Counted from the stretch's first letter, positions 52,175 through 61,506 are shown. The stretch: 64,000 nucleotides of DNA from Paenibacillus sp. RC67 (GCF_030020805.1 NZ_CP125098.1:4487501-4551500), one strand, 5' to 3'. A program made the numbers and translations. The notes: generated by a model from the letters alone, not told the origin.

Positions 52175-53653
52175 TCACAATATGATAGCGATAAGTCCAC
52201 CGGAGCCCTCGTTAATAATACGCCCGAGTGTTTCCTGCAATTTATATCTGGCATTGTCCGGCATCATAGACAGCTTGCCTTGTATGCCTTCACGCACAAT
52301 GGAGTGCAACGACCTGCCAAAAATATCGGATTCCCACATTTTGAGCGGATTGTCCTCGAAATCCTGCATCAGGTAGCGAACGAGCTCCTCGCTCTGCTTT
52401 TCCGTACCGATGATTGGAGAGAACTCCGATTCTACATCGACTCGAATCATATGGATCGACGGTGCAGTGGCCTTCAGGCGTACACCAAAGCGTGAGCCTT
52501 GACGGATCAGCTCCGGCTCTTCCAATGCCATATCTGCAAGCGTAGGCGGTGCAATTCCATAGCCTGTCGTCTTCACCATTTCCAACGCCTCGGCAAAGTG
52601 GTCGTACTCCCGCTTCGCGTGGCTGAAATCCTGCATCAGCTGAAGTAGATGATCTTTGCCGCGAATCTCGACGCCGACAACCTCCATCAGAATTCGATCA
52701 TACAGCTCATCCGGAGCGTACAAATCGATTTCGGCTACGCCTTGGCCCATATTCATGCCGGCCAATGCCGCTTTATCGATGAATTCATACTCCTCAAAGT
52801 GGCTGACGACTCTATCCACATCACGAAGTCTGCGGATATCCTGTACCGTTTCCCTAACGGAATTCTCGAAATGGGAGCGCAGCCAGTGATTTTCCTCCAG
52901 CACCATGACCCAGCTAGGAAGGTTGACGTTAACTTCGTGTACAGGGAATTCATACAATACTTCACGAAGAACAGAAATCATATCGTCTTCGTTCATATTT
53001 GCCACACTCATAGCTACGACAGGGATGTCATGCTGTGCTTGAAGCTCGTTTCTCAATTCTTGAGCTATTTCACCGTTAGGTTTGGTGGAGTTCACAATGA
53101 CGATGAACGGTTTGCCGACTTCTTTGAGCTCAGCAATAATTCTTGCTTCTGCATCCACATACGACGAACGCGGAATTTCTGCAATGGAGCCATCCGTTGT
53201 GATGACTACCCCTAAAGTCGCATGCTCCTGAATGACCTTACGGGTTCCGATTTCAGCCGCTTCCTGGAAAGGAATCGCTTCGTCGAACCAAGGTGTATTT
53301 ATCATGCGAGGGCCGTTTTCATCTTCATAGCCTTTGGCACCCTCGATCACATAACCGACGCAATCCACCAGACGAATATTGACATTCAGCCCTTCAGCAA
53401 CGTGCAGCTGTACCGCGTTATTCGGTACGAATTTCGGCTCCGTCGTCATAATGGTTCGGCCCGCTGCGCTTTGTGGCAATTCATCCGTCGCTCTTATCCG
53501 ATCAGCTTCATTTTGAATGTTCGGAAGAACGATTGATTCCATAAAGCGCTTGATAAACGTTGATTTTCCCGTACGGACCGCTCCAACGACCCCCAGGTAA
53601 ATATCCCCGCCAGTACGCTCTGCAATGTCCTTAAAGATATCCACTTTTTCCAA
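52175..53653 (-). CDS. spoIVA: Stage IV sporulation protein A (coat basement ATPase)
   Basis: The ATPase that polymerises around the forespore and anchors the coat and cortex. The 492-residue protein has Walker A GAVRTGKS at 24-31, the TEPKFVPN sensor-threonine region and the conserved C-terminal membrane-targeting end. It starts with TTG after AGGAGGG. A well-matched sigma-E promoter lies about 65 bp upstream. Confidence 0.97.
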   Translation of the reverse strand: MEKVDIFKDIAERTGGDIYLGVVGAVRTGKSTFIKRFMESIVLPNIQNEADRIRATDELPQSAAGRTIMTTEPKFVPNNAVQLHVAEGLNVNIRLVDCVGYVIEGAKGYEDENGPRMINTPWFDEAIPFQEAAEIGTRKVIQEHATLGVVITTDGSIAEIPRSSYVDAEARIIAELKEVGKPFIVIVNSTKPNGEIAQELRNELQAQHDIPVVAMSVANMNEDDMISVLREVLYEFPVHEVNVNLPSWVMVLEENHWLRSHFENSVRETVQDIRRLRDVDRVVSHFEEYEFIDKAALAGMNMGQGVAEIDLYAPDELYDRILMEVVGVEIRGKDHLLQLMQDFSHAKREYDHFAEALEMVKTTGYGIAPPTLADMALEEPELIRQGSRFGVRLKATAPSIHMIRVDVESEFSPIIGTEKQSEELVRYLMQDFEDNPLKMWESDIFGRSLHSIVREGIQGKLSMMPDNARYKLQETLGRIINEGSGGLIAIIL

Positions 53654-53716
53654 TGAGAATCCCTCCTACAGGTTGTTTAAGACGAAACTCGTACACATGC
53701 ATCTTGGACTATTAAA

Positions 53717-53744
53717 ATTATATGTACTAGCTAACAAAATATGA
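53717..53744 (-). promoter_or_regulatory. Sigma-E promoter of spoIVA
   Basis: Minus-strand TCATATT (53738-53744), a 13-bp spacer and CATATAAT (53717-53724) fit the sigma-E consensus (KMATATT N12-14 CATACAHT) with one or two differences. spoIVA of B. subtilis is made in the mother cell under sigma-E. Confidence 0.75.
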
Positions 53745-53858
53745 TGAATCAAGATCATATTTTATTTTGATCACTCCTTGTTAACCAACGGCATTCGTAC
53801 CGCAGCTTAATCTCTATGAGAATATATGAACCCAAGGTTCAGGTTATTCTTTGGAAAA

Positions 53859-53896
53859 TAAAAAAAACTCTATCTCCCTCGAAGAGGTTAATAGAG
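53859..53896 (-). terminator. Terminator after the YphF-like gene
   Basis: Stem CTCTAT/ATAGAG with an inner CCTC/GGG helix and eight T on the minus strand. Confidence 0.75.
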
Positions 53897-53907
53897 GCTT
53901 GCAAGAT

Positions 53908-54648
53908 CTATTCAAGCACCGGAATCGGTCTGTTATTCATCCAATGGTATGGGCCAGTCCGCGCAGGGACGTAGTAGGACTCCTTAACGAGCAGTTCTCT
54001 CAAATCTTGGTTACCATTAAGGCTCCTTTGCAGTGATTTTTTGTCGATTAGACGCATCAGCTCTTCTGAATAATCAATAGTCACTCTTCCAGCGTCGTCC
54101 AACATAAACGGCAGCATTACTTGTCGGGTATACATGCTGCTCGCCTGCTCTAATTTTTTGTTCATTTTGGCAAAATCCACTCGATAGAAGGAAGGCGCAA
54201 TCTCTTCCCCTTTCGGAAGCTGTCCGTTATTTTTGGACTTATACTCATCCACCAGTTTCTGAACTTCTACCGTTTGCTGAAACGAGCTTAAATCCATCAT
54301 TTTAACTGTAGGCTTAGTCTCTACATCCACTAGAACATAGATCGCTGAGCCGCCATTTTCAAAAGCGTTAGCCGGTATGTTGCTTATTAAGCCTCTTTCC
54401 TTCAGCTTCTTAAAATCAATTGGATATTTCTCATACAAGGGTGTCATCTGGTCACTGTTTTTAATGGGCAGCACACCCGTCTTGGTATGAAACTGATCGA
54501 TGGCGTTCTGTACGACAACCACGAACTCACCGGAGGCTATTTGATTCTCCTTGCGCATATCCTTAGGGTACATACATCCTGACAGGATTACACATAAAAT
54601 GACTATACAAAGCATGATACTGGATTTTCGTAAATTCAAAAAACGCAT
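53908..54648 (-). CDS. yphF: YphF-like lipoprotein, function unknown
   Basis: A 246-residue lipoprotein: basic N-terminus, hydrophobic stretch and lipobox LSGC ending at Cys25. The rest is soluble and extracytoplasmic. It matches B. subtilis YphF in length, signal and position between spoIVA and gpsA. It follows the ferredoxin gene with no gap (stop TAA directly before ATG), so they share an mRNA. Function unknown. Confidence 0.8.
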   Translation of the reverse strand: MRFLNLRKSSIMLCIVILCVILSGCMYPKDMRKENQIASGEFVVVVQNAIDQFHTKTGVLPIKNSDQMTPLYEKYPIDFKKLKERGLISNIPANAFENGGSAIYVLVDVETKPTVKMMDLSSFQQTVEVQKLVDEYKSKNNGQLPKGEEIAPSFYRVDFAKMNKKLEQASSMYTRQVMLPFMLDDAGRVTIDYSEELMRLIDKKSLQRSLNGNQDLRELLVKESYYVPARTGPYHWMNNRPIPVLE

Positions 54649-54984
54649 TTAATCTTCCTCCTGCTGGCGTTCCATCTGCTTCCTTATGGCTGCTTTTAAC
54701 GGGTCCTCTGGGAGTGTAACGGTAACATCGCCTGTAACCTTAGCTTGACAAGCCAGCCGGTAGCCTTGCTCCTGAAGACCACCTAGCTTCAATCGCTCGT
54801 TCTGATTTGGCGGACCCAGACCTGAGCTATCCTCAACAATCACCTTACACATTAAACAGGCGGCTTTTCCACCGCAGCGAGTACGGACTTGGACTCTCGC
54901 TCTCCTGGAAGCATCCAGTAAGGTCGTTCCCGCTCGCACGTCGACAGATCTGTCATCAGGTAAAAACGTCACACGAGCTGTCAT
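54649..54984 (-). CDS. 2Fe-2S plant-type ferredoxin
   Basis: A 111-residue electron carrier. Cluster cysteines lie in RTRCGGKAACLMC (C-x5-C-x2-C) and RLACQ further on. Compared with the usual C-x4-C-x2-C spacing the first gap has one extra residue. AAAGGAG precedes the ATG. A second, related ferredoxin lies 660 nt upstream. Redox partner unknown. Confidence 0.85.
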   Translation of the reverse strand: MTARVTFLPDDRSVDVRAGTTLLDASRRARVQVRTRCGGKAACLMCKVIVEDSSGLGPPNQNERLKLGGLQEQGYRLACQAKVTGDVTVTLPEDPLKAAIRKQMERQQEED

Positions 54985-55024
54985 CCTGTTGTACTCCTTT
55001 ACTTTACTCTACTCTATTATTAAC

Positions 55025-55615
55025 TTAACGTTGCAGCAGCCGATGGATTTGATCGGTTAAAGCTTCATCTATGCTATTTTGTAGGATAAGCTCTTTGAGA
55101 GCATGTGTAGTTCCTCCATTACGGTTTAACATCACCTTGGCTATCGCTTCATAGCGATCTGGCCGTTCCCGAAGCAAGTTGAAAATAAGCTCATGCTCTA
55201 GCGGCATCAGCTTGATAGGAGCATAACCTTCCCCGGCGTTTAACGAATACTTCATTGCGTATCGGTCATAAAGTAAAGCAGCATTCACCTTATATATGCT
55301 ATCCCGCATCGTAACTTGGAACCCACCGACCAATTCAACCTTAATTCCGTTAATACTGTAATGACTTAACAAAGAATAATAGATGGGAGAACGGTCTTCT
55401 ACTTGCTCATCGATTGCATATTCGGCTAAGATACCATGGATCTCCTTTGCACCTGCGGGGTCAGCATACAAGTCCAGATCCTTAGGCGCTTCAGCTATCG
55501 GTACTCCTTGCATAAGAAGACCGCAGCTTCCTCCAACTAACCAAGGCTGCTCTATGTCATGAAGCTTTATCTGTAGTGTCCTGAGCGCATCCCCCAGTTT
55601 GTCTATATACTCCAC
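55025..55615 (-). CDS. Nucleotidyltransferase-fold protein
   Basis: A 196-residue protein with GGSCGLLMQG (about 27-36) and the DLDLYAD acidic pair (about 47-53), as in minimal nucleotidyltransferases. The remainder includes a helical tail. GTG start after AAAAGGGG. It lies between two ferredoxin genes. Substrate unknown; an antibiotic-modifying or tRNA-related role cannot be told from sequence. Confidence 0.75.
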   Translation of the reverse strand: MEYIDKLGDALRTLQIKLHDIEQPWLVGGSCGLLMQGVPIAEAPKDLDLYADPAGAKEIHGILAEYAIDEQVEDRSPIYYSLLSHYSINGIKVELVGGFQVTMRDSIYKVNAALLYDRYAMKYSLNAGEGYAPIKLMPLEHELIFNLLRERPDRYEAIAKVMLNRNGGTTHALKELILQNSIDEALTDQIHRLLQR

Positions 55616-55648
55616 TTATAATCCCCTTTTCTCAAGTTGTTTGTTCCT

Positions 55649-55942
55649 TTAAAAGTAGGGCTTATAAACGATTGTAACAGGTCCGTCCTGTTTCACCATA
55701 GCTTGGCACCCTAATCGGTACCCAGCTTCGATTTCTTCTGGCTCCAGTCTGTCCAACTCGGCATCATTAGGCTCGTTCATATACTCTCTTCCTTCTTTAA
55801 CCAAGCATCGGCATCTGGCGCAGGTGCCTCGTGTGCAGGAAAAGGACCAATCTACTTCGTGCTTCATTGCCAAATCCAATATAGTAAGGCCGCTGTCATA
55901 TTCGACCTGTTTTTGTACTTTTCTTCCCAATAATGAAATCAT
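55649..55942 (-). CDS. 2Fe-2S ferredoxin
   Basis: A 97-residue plant-type ferredoxin with CTRGTCARCRC (C-x5-C-x2-C-type loop) and GCQAMV for the fourth ligand. GGGGG precedes the ATG. It shares a fold and the same extra-residue spacing with the ferredoxin at 54649, which suggests an old duplication. Confidence 0.87.
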   Translation of the reverse strand: MISLLGRKVQKQVEYDSGLTILDLAMKHEVDWSFSCTRGTCARCRCLVKEGREYMNEPNDAELDRLEPEEIEAGYRLGCQAMVKQDGPVTIVYKPYF

Positions 55943-55972
55943 CGTGTTGGACCCCCTATTATGTAATCTATG

Positions 55973-56152
55973 TTAAAGCATGGATACAAGTACGTATAAC
56001 AAAATGGGAATGAACAACAAAAAGGCTACGACAGAAAGAACACCACGCACGATGCCCTTGGTTCTCGTTCTTGCAAATGAAATCAATAATGATGCGAGTA
56101 CCATTAGCCCTATGGCAATGAATGACGCCCACATTTTATCCATGGATGACAT
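55973..56152 (-). CDS. yphE: DUF2768 small membrane protein (YphE-like)
   Basis: A 59-residue protein with two membrane helices, about 8-26 and 37-58, separated by a basic loop (FARTRTKG). The N-terminus MSSMDKMWASFIAIG fits the DUF2768/YphE family, and the position between gpsA and yphF is the same as in B. subtilis. The ribosome site is weak. Function unknown; linked to sporulating Bacilli. Confidence 0.82.
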   Translation of the reverse strand: MSSMDKMWASFIAIGLMVLASLLISFARTRTKGIVRGVLSVVAFLLFIPILLYVLVSML

Positions 56153-56229
56153 ACGATATAACGACCCCTAACGTATCTGAAATATGGTAAACATTATGTA
56201 TCCCAAAATATTCTTTGCTATTATAACAT

Positions 56230-56265
56230 AAAAAAAGCACAAGCGCGCCGGAGGGCCGCTCATGC
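56230..56265 (-). terminator. Terminator after the SpoVIF-like gene
   Basis: Stem GCATGAGCG/CGCTTGTGC (two G-U pairs), GC-rich loop, then seven T on the minus strand. Confidence 0.85.
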
Positions 56266-56275
56266 CACGAAACTG

Positions 56276-56551
56276 TTATTTTTTCGATATTAATTTCATT
56301 AACTGCTCCAACGTATTGCCGTTCTTGCTTCCTTGTACCGATTGAATGATTTCGTTAATCGTAGATTCGGAAACCGGTACATTCACAAGTCCCGATACTT
56401 GCTTGATCAATTGTCTCAATTGAGCTTCGCTTTGCATCGTAGATGGTTTTACGCCGCTGGCCAGCTTATATATGTCTTTTTCGCTAACGTTTTTGCCGGT
56501 TTTCTTTTTTACAGCGTTTAACACATCTTTAGGTGTGTTTTTATCGGCCAC
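56276..56551 (-). CDS. spoVIF: Stage VI sporulation protein F-like
   Basis: A 91-residue helical protein. LNAVKKKTGKNVSEKDIYKLA and LRQLIKQVSGLVNVPVSE fit the SpoVIF family, a late coat-assembly regulator in B. subtilis. The GTG at 56551 has AAGGAGGG upstream and is preferred over the ATG at 56575. Identity by family pattern is good; function is taken from B. subtilis. Confidence 0.82.
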   Translation of the reverse strand: MADKNTPKDVLNAVKKKTGKNVSEKDIYKLASGVKPSTMQSEAQLRQLIKQVSGLVNVPVSESTINEIIQSVQGSKNGNTLEQLMKLISKK

Positions 56552-56646
56552 TGTCCTGTCCCTCCTTAACCTCATAACTCCATAAGGATCGGAGCATGAT
56601 CTAAGGTATTGTATGAACGAGTGACATTAACCGTGTAGGCGGGAAT

Positions 56647-57690
56647 CTAGCCGAACCATTTTGTTTGCACAGGCTTGGCTACTTCCTCCAGCTCGTGTGT
56701 CCTTCCTCTGCCCATTAAATCCTCTACAGCAGCTTCCGGAGTCTTCCCTTCGAAAAGAACGGCATACAGCTCATCGGCAATAGGCATTGTAACATCAAAC
56801 TCACGAGAAAGCTTATAAGCCGCTTGGGTCGTTTTGACCCCCTCAACTACCATGCCCATTTGACGAAGAACATCTTCCAGCGGAAGACCTTGCGCGAGCA
56901 AATAGCCGGCACGCCAGTTGCGGCTGTGCTTGCTGGTGCAGGTTACGACCAAATCTCCAACGCCAGCCAATCCGGCAAAGGTTAATGGGTTGCCCCCCAT
57001 CGCCGTTCCAAGGCGGGATATCTCAGCAAGTCCTCGGGTAAGCAGTGCAGCCTTGGCATTATCGCCATACCCCAAGCCGTCTGTAAGTCCCGCTCCCAAA
57101 GCGATGATGTTCTTCAGAGCGCCAGCAACCTCTACGCCTACCACATCGGGATTCGTATAAACGCGAAAGCTGTTGTTAATTAACAAATCTTGTGCGGCAT
57201 CTGCAGCCGCTGCATCCTCCGAAGCTACCACAACAGTAGTCGGGCTCTGCTTGATCACTTCTTCCGCGTGACTTGGACCGGAAAGCACGACGATTTTCGA
57301 TGCATCATAATGAGGCAGCTCATCAGCAAGCACAGTCGACATCCTTTTTAGCGTAGAAGCTTCAAAGCCTTTAGTGGCATGCACAAGAACGGTTTCTTTA
57401 TTTAAAAACGGACGCATCTGCGACGCCACATCACGCATAGCCGCCGAAGGAGCAACAACGATAACGGCATCGGAGCCGGTCAGCGCTTGTTCCATAGAAG
57501 ACGTTGCACGAATACGTGGTGACAAAGCTGCATCATCCAAAAAACGTCGATTGCGGTGCTCCGTATTAATTTCTGCCGCCTGCTGTTCGTTACGAGTCCA
57601 CAGCATGACATCCATTTCGTTTTCCGCCAAAACAGAAGCAATAGCCGTACCCCAGCTTCCTGCAACCAACACGGATACTTTTTTGGGCAT
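56647..57690 (-). CDS. gpsA: Glycerol-3-phosphate dehydrogenase [NAD(P)+]
   Basis: Makes sn-glycerol 3-phosphate from dihydroxyacetone phosphate for phospholipids. The 347-residue protein has the catalytic GALKNIIALGAGLTDG, LAGVGDLVVTCTS and the NRRFL segment. The nucleotide loop reads VLVAGSWGT, where most GpsA have GAGSWG, so the first glycine of GxGxxG is Val. It is followed by plsY on the upstream side and spoVIF downstream. Confidence 0.95.
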   Translation of the reverse strand: MPKKVSVLVAGSWGTAIASVLAENEMDVMLWTRNEQQAAEINTEHRNRRFLDDAALSPRIRATSSMEQALTGSDAVIVVAPSAAMRDVASQMRPFLNKETVLVHATKGFEASTLKRMSTVLADELPHYDASKIVVLSGPSHAEEVIKQSPTTVVVASEDAAAADAAQDLLINNSFRVYTNPDVVGVEVAGALKNIIALGAGLTDGLGYGDNAKAALLTRGLAEISRLGTAMGGNPLTFAGLAGVGDLVVTCTSKHSRNWRAGYLLAQGLPLEDVLRQMGMVVEGVKTTQAAYKLSREFDVTMPIADELYAVLFEGKTPEAAVEDLMGRGRTHELEEVAKPVQTKWFG

Positions 57691-57707
57691 GTGCCCACAC
57701 CTCCGGA

Positions 57708-58301
57708 TTATTTTTTGGAGCCGAGCTTATTTTCTTGTCCTTTAATTAGTTTCACGATATTGGAGCGATGACGCACCCAGGCGAATACAAATACGAACAA
57801 GCTTAACCAGAAAATTTCAATCGGTCCCCGCATAAACCAAATAAATAAAGGTAAGAGGGCTGTAAACAACAGAGAACCGAGTGAAACGTATCGTGTCAGA
57901 GCTATAGCCAATATACAAACGATTCCCGCATAGACTACAGCCATAGGCGCTAGAGTAATCATCACGCCGATGGTAGTCGCTATCCCTTTACCGCCTCGAA
58001 AACCAAAGTAGATCGGCCAGTTGTGTCCCGATATGGCAGCTAGGCCGCACAGCACTTCAACAAGTACGTCTCCCTGACCTAGCCATCGTCCCACAAGAAC
58101 GGCGGCCACGCCTTTTAACGCATCGAGAATGAGTACCGTAACGGCTGGGCCTACGCCTAGTACGCGAAGCGTGTTCGTCGCTCCTGCATTTCCGCTTCCA
58201 TGATTGCGAATATCAATTCCTTTAAGCATCTTCCCCGCCAAGTAACTGAAACTAATAGAACCTAGCAAATAAGCAATAATAATGGAAATGACAGATAACA
58301 C
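57708..58301 (-). CDS. plsY: Acyl-phosphate:glycerol-3-phosphate acyltransferase
   Basis: First acylation in phosphatidic acid synthesis, using acyl-phosphate. The 197-residue membrane protein shows GSISFSYLAGK, HGSGNAGATNTLR, GHNWPIYFGFRGGKGIATTIG and a C-terminal RHRSNIVKL. It directly precedes gpsA in the mRNA, joining production and use of glycerol 3-phosphate. Confidence 0.96.
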   Translation of the reverse strand: MLSVISIIIAYLLGSISFSYLAGKMLKGIDIRNHGSGNAGATNTLRVLGVGPAVTVLILDALKGVAAVLVGRWLGQGDVLVEVLCGLAAISGHNWPIYFGFRGGKGIATTIGVMITLAPMAVVYAGIVCILAIALTRYVSLGSLLFTALLPLFIWFMRGPIEIFWLSLFVFVFAWVRHRSNIVKLIKGQENKLGSKK

Positions 58302-58314
58302 TGCTTATCTCTCC

Positions 58315-59637
58315 CTATTCATCGTCCGATTTTTTACGAGTAAACAACCTGAGTGGAGTTCCTTCAAATCCGAAAGCGGCACGGATTTTGTTTTCCAAAT
58401 AGCGCTCGTAGGAGAAGTGCATCAGTTCCGGATCATTAACAAACAAGACGATAGTAGGCGGTTTAACCGTTACTTGCGTTGCATAATTGATACGAAGTCT
58501 TCTTCCTTTATCTGTTGGTGGAGGGTTAATAGCAACAGCGTCCGAAATAACATCATTGAGAACATGAGTTGCTATACGCATCGCGTGCTGCTCAGCCACT
58601 TGAATGACAACAGGCAGCAGCTTATGGAGACGCTGTTTCGTTTTTGCCGACAAGAAAATAATCGGAGCATAGGTCATGAACAAGAAGTGGTCGCGAATCT
58701 TTTGGGAAAATTGTTGCATGGTTTTGTCGTCCTTTTCAACAACATCCCATTTGTTTACGACAAAGATTGCTGCTTTACCAGCTTCATGAGCATAGCCTGC
58801 AACATGCTTATCCTGTTCAATGATTCCCTCTTCACCGTTGATAAGAACCAGCACCACATCTGCACGTTCAATCGCTTTCATTGCACGCATTACACTATAT
58901 TTTTCCGTGTTCTCATAAACTTTACCGCGTTTCCTCATTCCGGCCGTATCGATAATTACATATTTTTGCCCCTCTCTCTCAAAAGGGGTATCGATTGAGT
59001 CACGTGTAGTACCGGCCACATCACTTACAATAACCCGGTCCTCACCCAGAATAGCATTCGTCAAAGAGGATTTACCGACATTCGGACGACCGATCAACGC
59101 GACGCGAATGACTTCCTCACCGTACTCTTCCTCAACCATTTCCGGGAAATGATGAATAACTTCATCAAGCAAATCACCAATCCCAGTACCATGTGAGCCT
59201 GAAATGCCGAATGGCGTACCAAATCCGAGACTATAAAACTCATAAATATCATCCTGGCGCTTAATGTTGTCTACCTTATTTACAGCTAGAACAACAGGCT
59301 TCTTTGCACGAAACAGCATTTCGGCAACTTCCGAATCGTTAGGGGTGATCCCTGCTTTAGCATCCACCATAAAAACGATGACATCAGCTTCTTCAATTGC
59401 CAGTTCCGCTTGCACACGAACCGATTTCAATATTTCATTTTCCCCGTCGATTTCAATACCGCCGGTATCTATTACACTGAACTGTTGGTCCAGCCATTCT
59501 CCGACTCCATATAATCGATCCCGGGTAACTCCCGGCATATCTTCTACAATTGCAAGTCTGTCCCCTATAATGCGGTTAAAAATAGTAGATTTCCCGACAT
59601 TGGGACGGCCAACGATGGCCACAATGGGTCTTGCCAC
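58315..59637 (-). CDS. der: Ribosome assembly GTPase Der (EngA)
   Basis: Essential GTPase for 50S subunit maturation. The 440-residue protein has two tandem G domains, GRPNVGKST at 10-18 and GRPNVGKSS near 184, each with DxxG (DTGGIE, DTAGMR) and NKxD (NKVD, NKWD), then a KH-like C-terminal domain. GTG start after AAAGGA. Confidence 0.97.
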   Translation of the reverse strand: MARPIVAIVGRPNVGKSTIFNRIIGDRLAIVEDMPGVTRDRLYGVGEWLDQQFSVIDTGGIEIDGENEILKSVRVQAELAIEEADVIVFMVDAKAGITPNDSEVAEMLFRAKKPVVLAVNKVDNIKRQDDIYEFYSLGFGTPFGISGSHGTGIGDLLDEVIHHFPEMVEEEYGEEVIRVALIGRPNVGKSSLTNAILGEDRVIVSDVAGTTRDSIDTPFEREGQKYVIIDTAGMRKRGKVYENTEKYSVMRAMKAIERADVVLVLINGEEGIIEQDKHVAGYAHEAGKAAIFVVNKWDVVEKDDKTMQQFSQKIRDHFLFMTYAPIIFLSAKTKQRLHKLLPVVIQVAEQHAMRIATHVLNDVISDAVAINPPPTDKGRRLRINYATQVTVKPPTIVLFVNDPELMHFSYERYLENKIRAAFGFEGTPLRLFTRKKSDDE

Positions 59638-59744
59638 TCAACTTCATTCCTTTCCTGGCTGCACGCGTACGCAACATGAAAAATTTCACAATCTACATCA
59701 TAGCATTTGCCTTCCTACAAAGCAATGAATTCCGTCTGTTTCCA

Positions 59745-59936
59745 TTATACGGAAGCACTCTTATGGTCGACAAGAATCATCGTTCCATTCTCCAAATCAT
59801 GTGCCATAGCATCTAATATTTTTTCCAATTTGAACGCAACCTTTTGCTGCTCATCCGCATCCTTCGTAATAAATATCGGTGCTCCTCCTGCCACTTGTTC
59901 CTTATCAGAAGTCACTACTGCCACGATTCTAGCCAT
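59745..59936 (-). CDS. Small partner of the YIEGIA protein (capping complex subunit)
   Basis: A 63-residue soluble protein beginning MARIVAVVTSDKEQVAGG. It matches the small protein always encoded beside YIEGIA-family genes, annotated as capping-complex subunit. Its ATG follows the YIEGIA stop directly (TAA then ATG), so the two are coupled. Function beyond this pairing is not known to me. Confidence 0.8.
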   Translation of the reverse strand: MARIVAVVTSDKEQVAGGAPIFITKDADEQQKVAFKLEKILDAMAHDLENGTMILVDHKSASV

Positions 59937-60851
59937 TTAAGCGCCTTCCTTTCCACTTGGAGTTAAATCCGCCTCGGACGGCATCCGTACCGCGCTTTCA
60001 AGCACCGGGGATTGCATAATGACCTTTCTTGCTTGTTCAGCATTATGAATTTGAGGAAGCAGGAAGATGCCTAATCGGCCATCACCCATATCGAGTTTTG
60101 CTAGTGGAAGCAGTGAAGGCTCCCCATCATCCCGATAAACGCCCATAATCGTAGAAATATCGTGAAGCAGTGCTTGCCTCTGACCTAAATTAGCCAAAGT
60201 CACACGGCAGTTCTGATTTTTGGGAACCAGAATCAGCCCGATCCCTTTTTCACAAATTTTCTTCCGTGTATCATCCAGCCCTATGTTCATCATGTAAATA
60301 TCATTTACGAAAAGGTTGGGACCATCCATTCGTACTTCTGCCTTCTGTACATCCGCTATATGGGAGATGCTTTTCCCGCTCTTAAAATGATTCGTCACAA
60401 GAATAGCAAGAATCCCTGCGACTATCCCCCAGTACCATGCAAATATAATACTGAACAAAGCAGCAACAAAAGAAGTAAAAATAACCATATAGTTGCGTCC
60501 CTCAAATACCATGGCAATGCCCTCGATATAAGTAGCTCCACGTGGTACAAGTTCCATACTATCAATTTTGGATAACGTTTGCCGCTCCATGTTTCTTACG
60601 TCTCGAAATTGCTGAGCAGCAACAGTCAGAAAAGTGATTGCCGTATAGTTTTTGTCCAGTAAGGAGGGTACGGCCACAGAGCCTAAACCGGCAGCGATGA
60701 CCCCAAGCGCGATATGGATAATTTTACCGTGTGGATACGTAGGATATTGCCGATAATCCGTCTGCAGCATGCTTATTCTCGCGCCTAACCCGAATAATAC
60801 CCCCATGATAATGCCTACAGTGTACTTTTGTTCAGCTATCCATTGCAGCAT
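59937..60851 (-). CDS. YIEGIA-family membrane protein
   Basis: A 304-residue protein named for its conserved YIEGIAMVFEG motif, seen here near residues 104-114. About four membrane segments lie in the first 165 residues; a soluble C-terminal part follows. AGGAG precedes the ATG. Found in Paenibacillus and related spore formers. It stands between yphA and der. Confidence 0.88.
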   Translation of the reverse strand: MLQWIAEQKYTVGIIMGVLFGLGARISMLQTDYRQYPTYPHGKIIHIALGVIAAGLGSVAVPSLLDKNYTAITFLTVAAQQFRDVRNMERQTLSKIDSMELVPRGATYIEGIAMVFEGRNYMVIFTSFVAALFSIIFAWYWGIVAGILAILVTNHFKSGKSISHIADVQKAEVRMDGPNLFVNDIYMMNIGLDDTRKKICEKGIGLILVPKNQNCRVTLANLGQRQALLHDISTIMGVYRDDGEPSLLPLAKLDMGDGRLGIFLLPQIHNAEQARKVIMQSPVLESAVRMPSEADLTPSGKEGA

Positions 60852-60868
60852 CCTTATTTCACTCCTCT

Positions 60869-61506
60869 CTACTCACTATCGCCGCTGTATCTGCGCCTTA
60901 TACCATCGGAAACCCAAATAACACTTTTTTTACATGCCTGGATCGATAGTAATAACAGAATAGAAATCATCCTCGTCATAAAAAGAGTCAGCCACCAACG
61001 ATCCTGAAAGGTTTGGAAGCCAAGTTGAACCCCCAAATAATTACGGTGAAGATAACCATGATACATTTCGGCTAGCATGAGTCCTATGGACAAGGAGGCT
61101 ATTTGCGCCGCTGGATGACGGGTAAGAAGGCTTGCAAGAACACTAAGTGTTAGAGCCATGGATATTTCGGAGCTGCCAAGAATTAGCTTGGGCACCAGAT
61201 GAATTGTCTCCAGCATAAAAAAACTGATCGAGCCTATTAAAGCACCTACAGAGAGAAGATGCATTCTGTAAACGATGCCGTGAACACGCCATAGTACATA
61301 GAGAATAACCAATAGGAGCATGCCGAAGCACAGATTCACACGCCCTCCTGCTAAAGGTAAGGAAAGATTCATGCTGATAAGCCACGAAATAAAAAAAGAA
61401 GTATGACCTTTGAAGTTATACCTCTCATAATAATGTCTTTCCAGCCACTGGCGAACAGGATCAGCGTAACGACCATAAGCAATAAAGATAAGTATCCTGG
61501 ATTCAT
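60869..61506 (-). CDS. yphA: YphA-like membrane protein, frameshifted in this sequence
   Basis: Two overlapping frames make up one YphA-like protein of about 212 residues with six membrane segments. The first, from the ATG at 61506 with AAGGTGG upstream, ends early at 61369 after a T7 run (61391-61397). In the second frame the missing link reads FFISWLISMNLSLPL just before the internal ATG at 61372. One more T would join them. Without it translation could only resume by stop-start coupling (ATGA). yphA lies near fni and der in B. subtilis too. Function unknown. Confidence 0.75.

Noticed and set aside
55980..56171. Plus-strand 63-codon frame
   Set aside because: It is antisense to the DUF2768 gene, has no ribosome site and a composition unlike membrane or soluble proteins.
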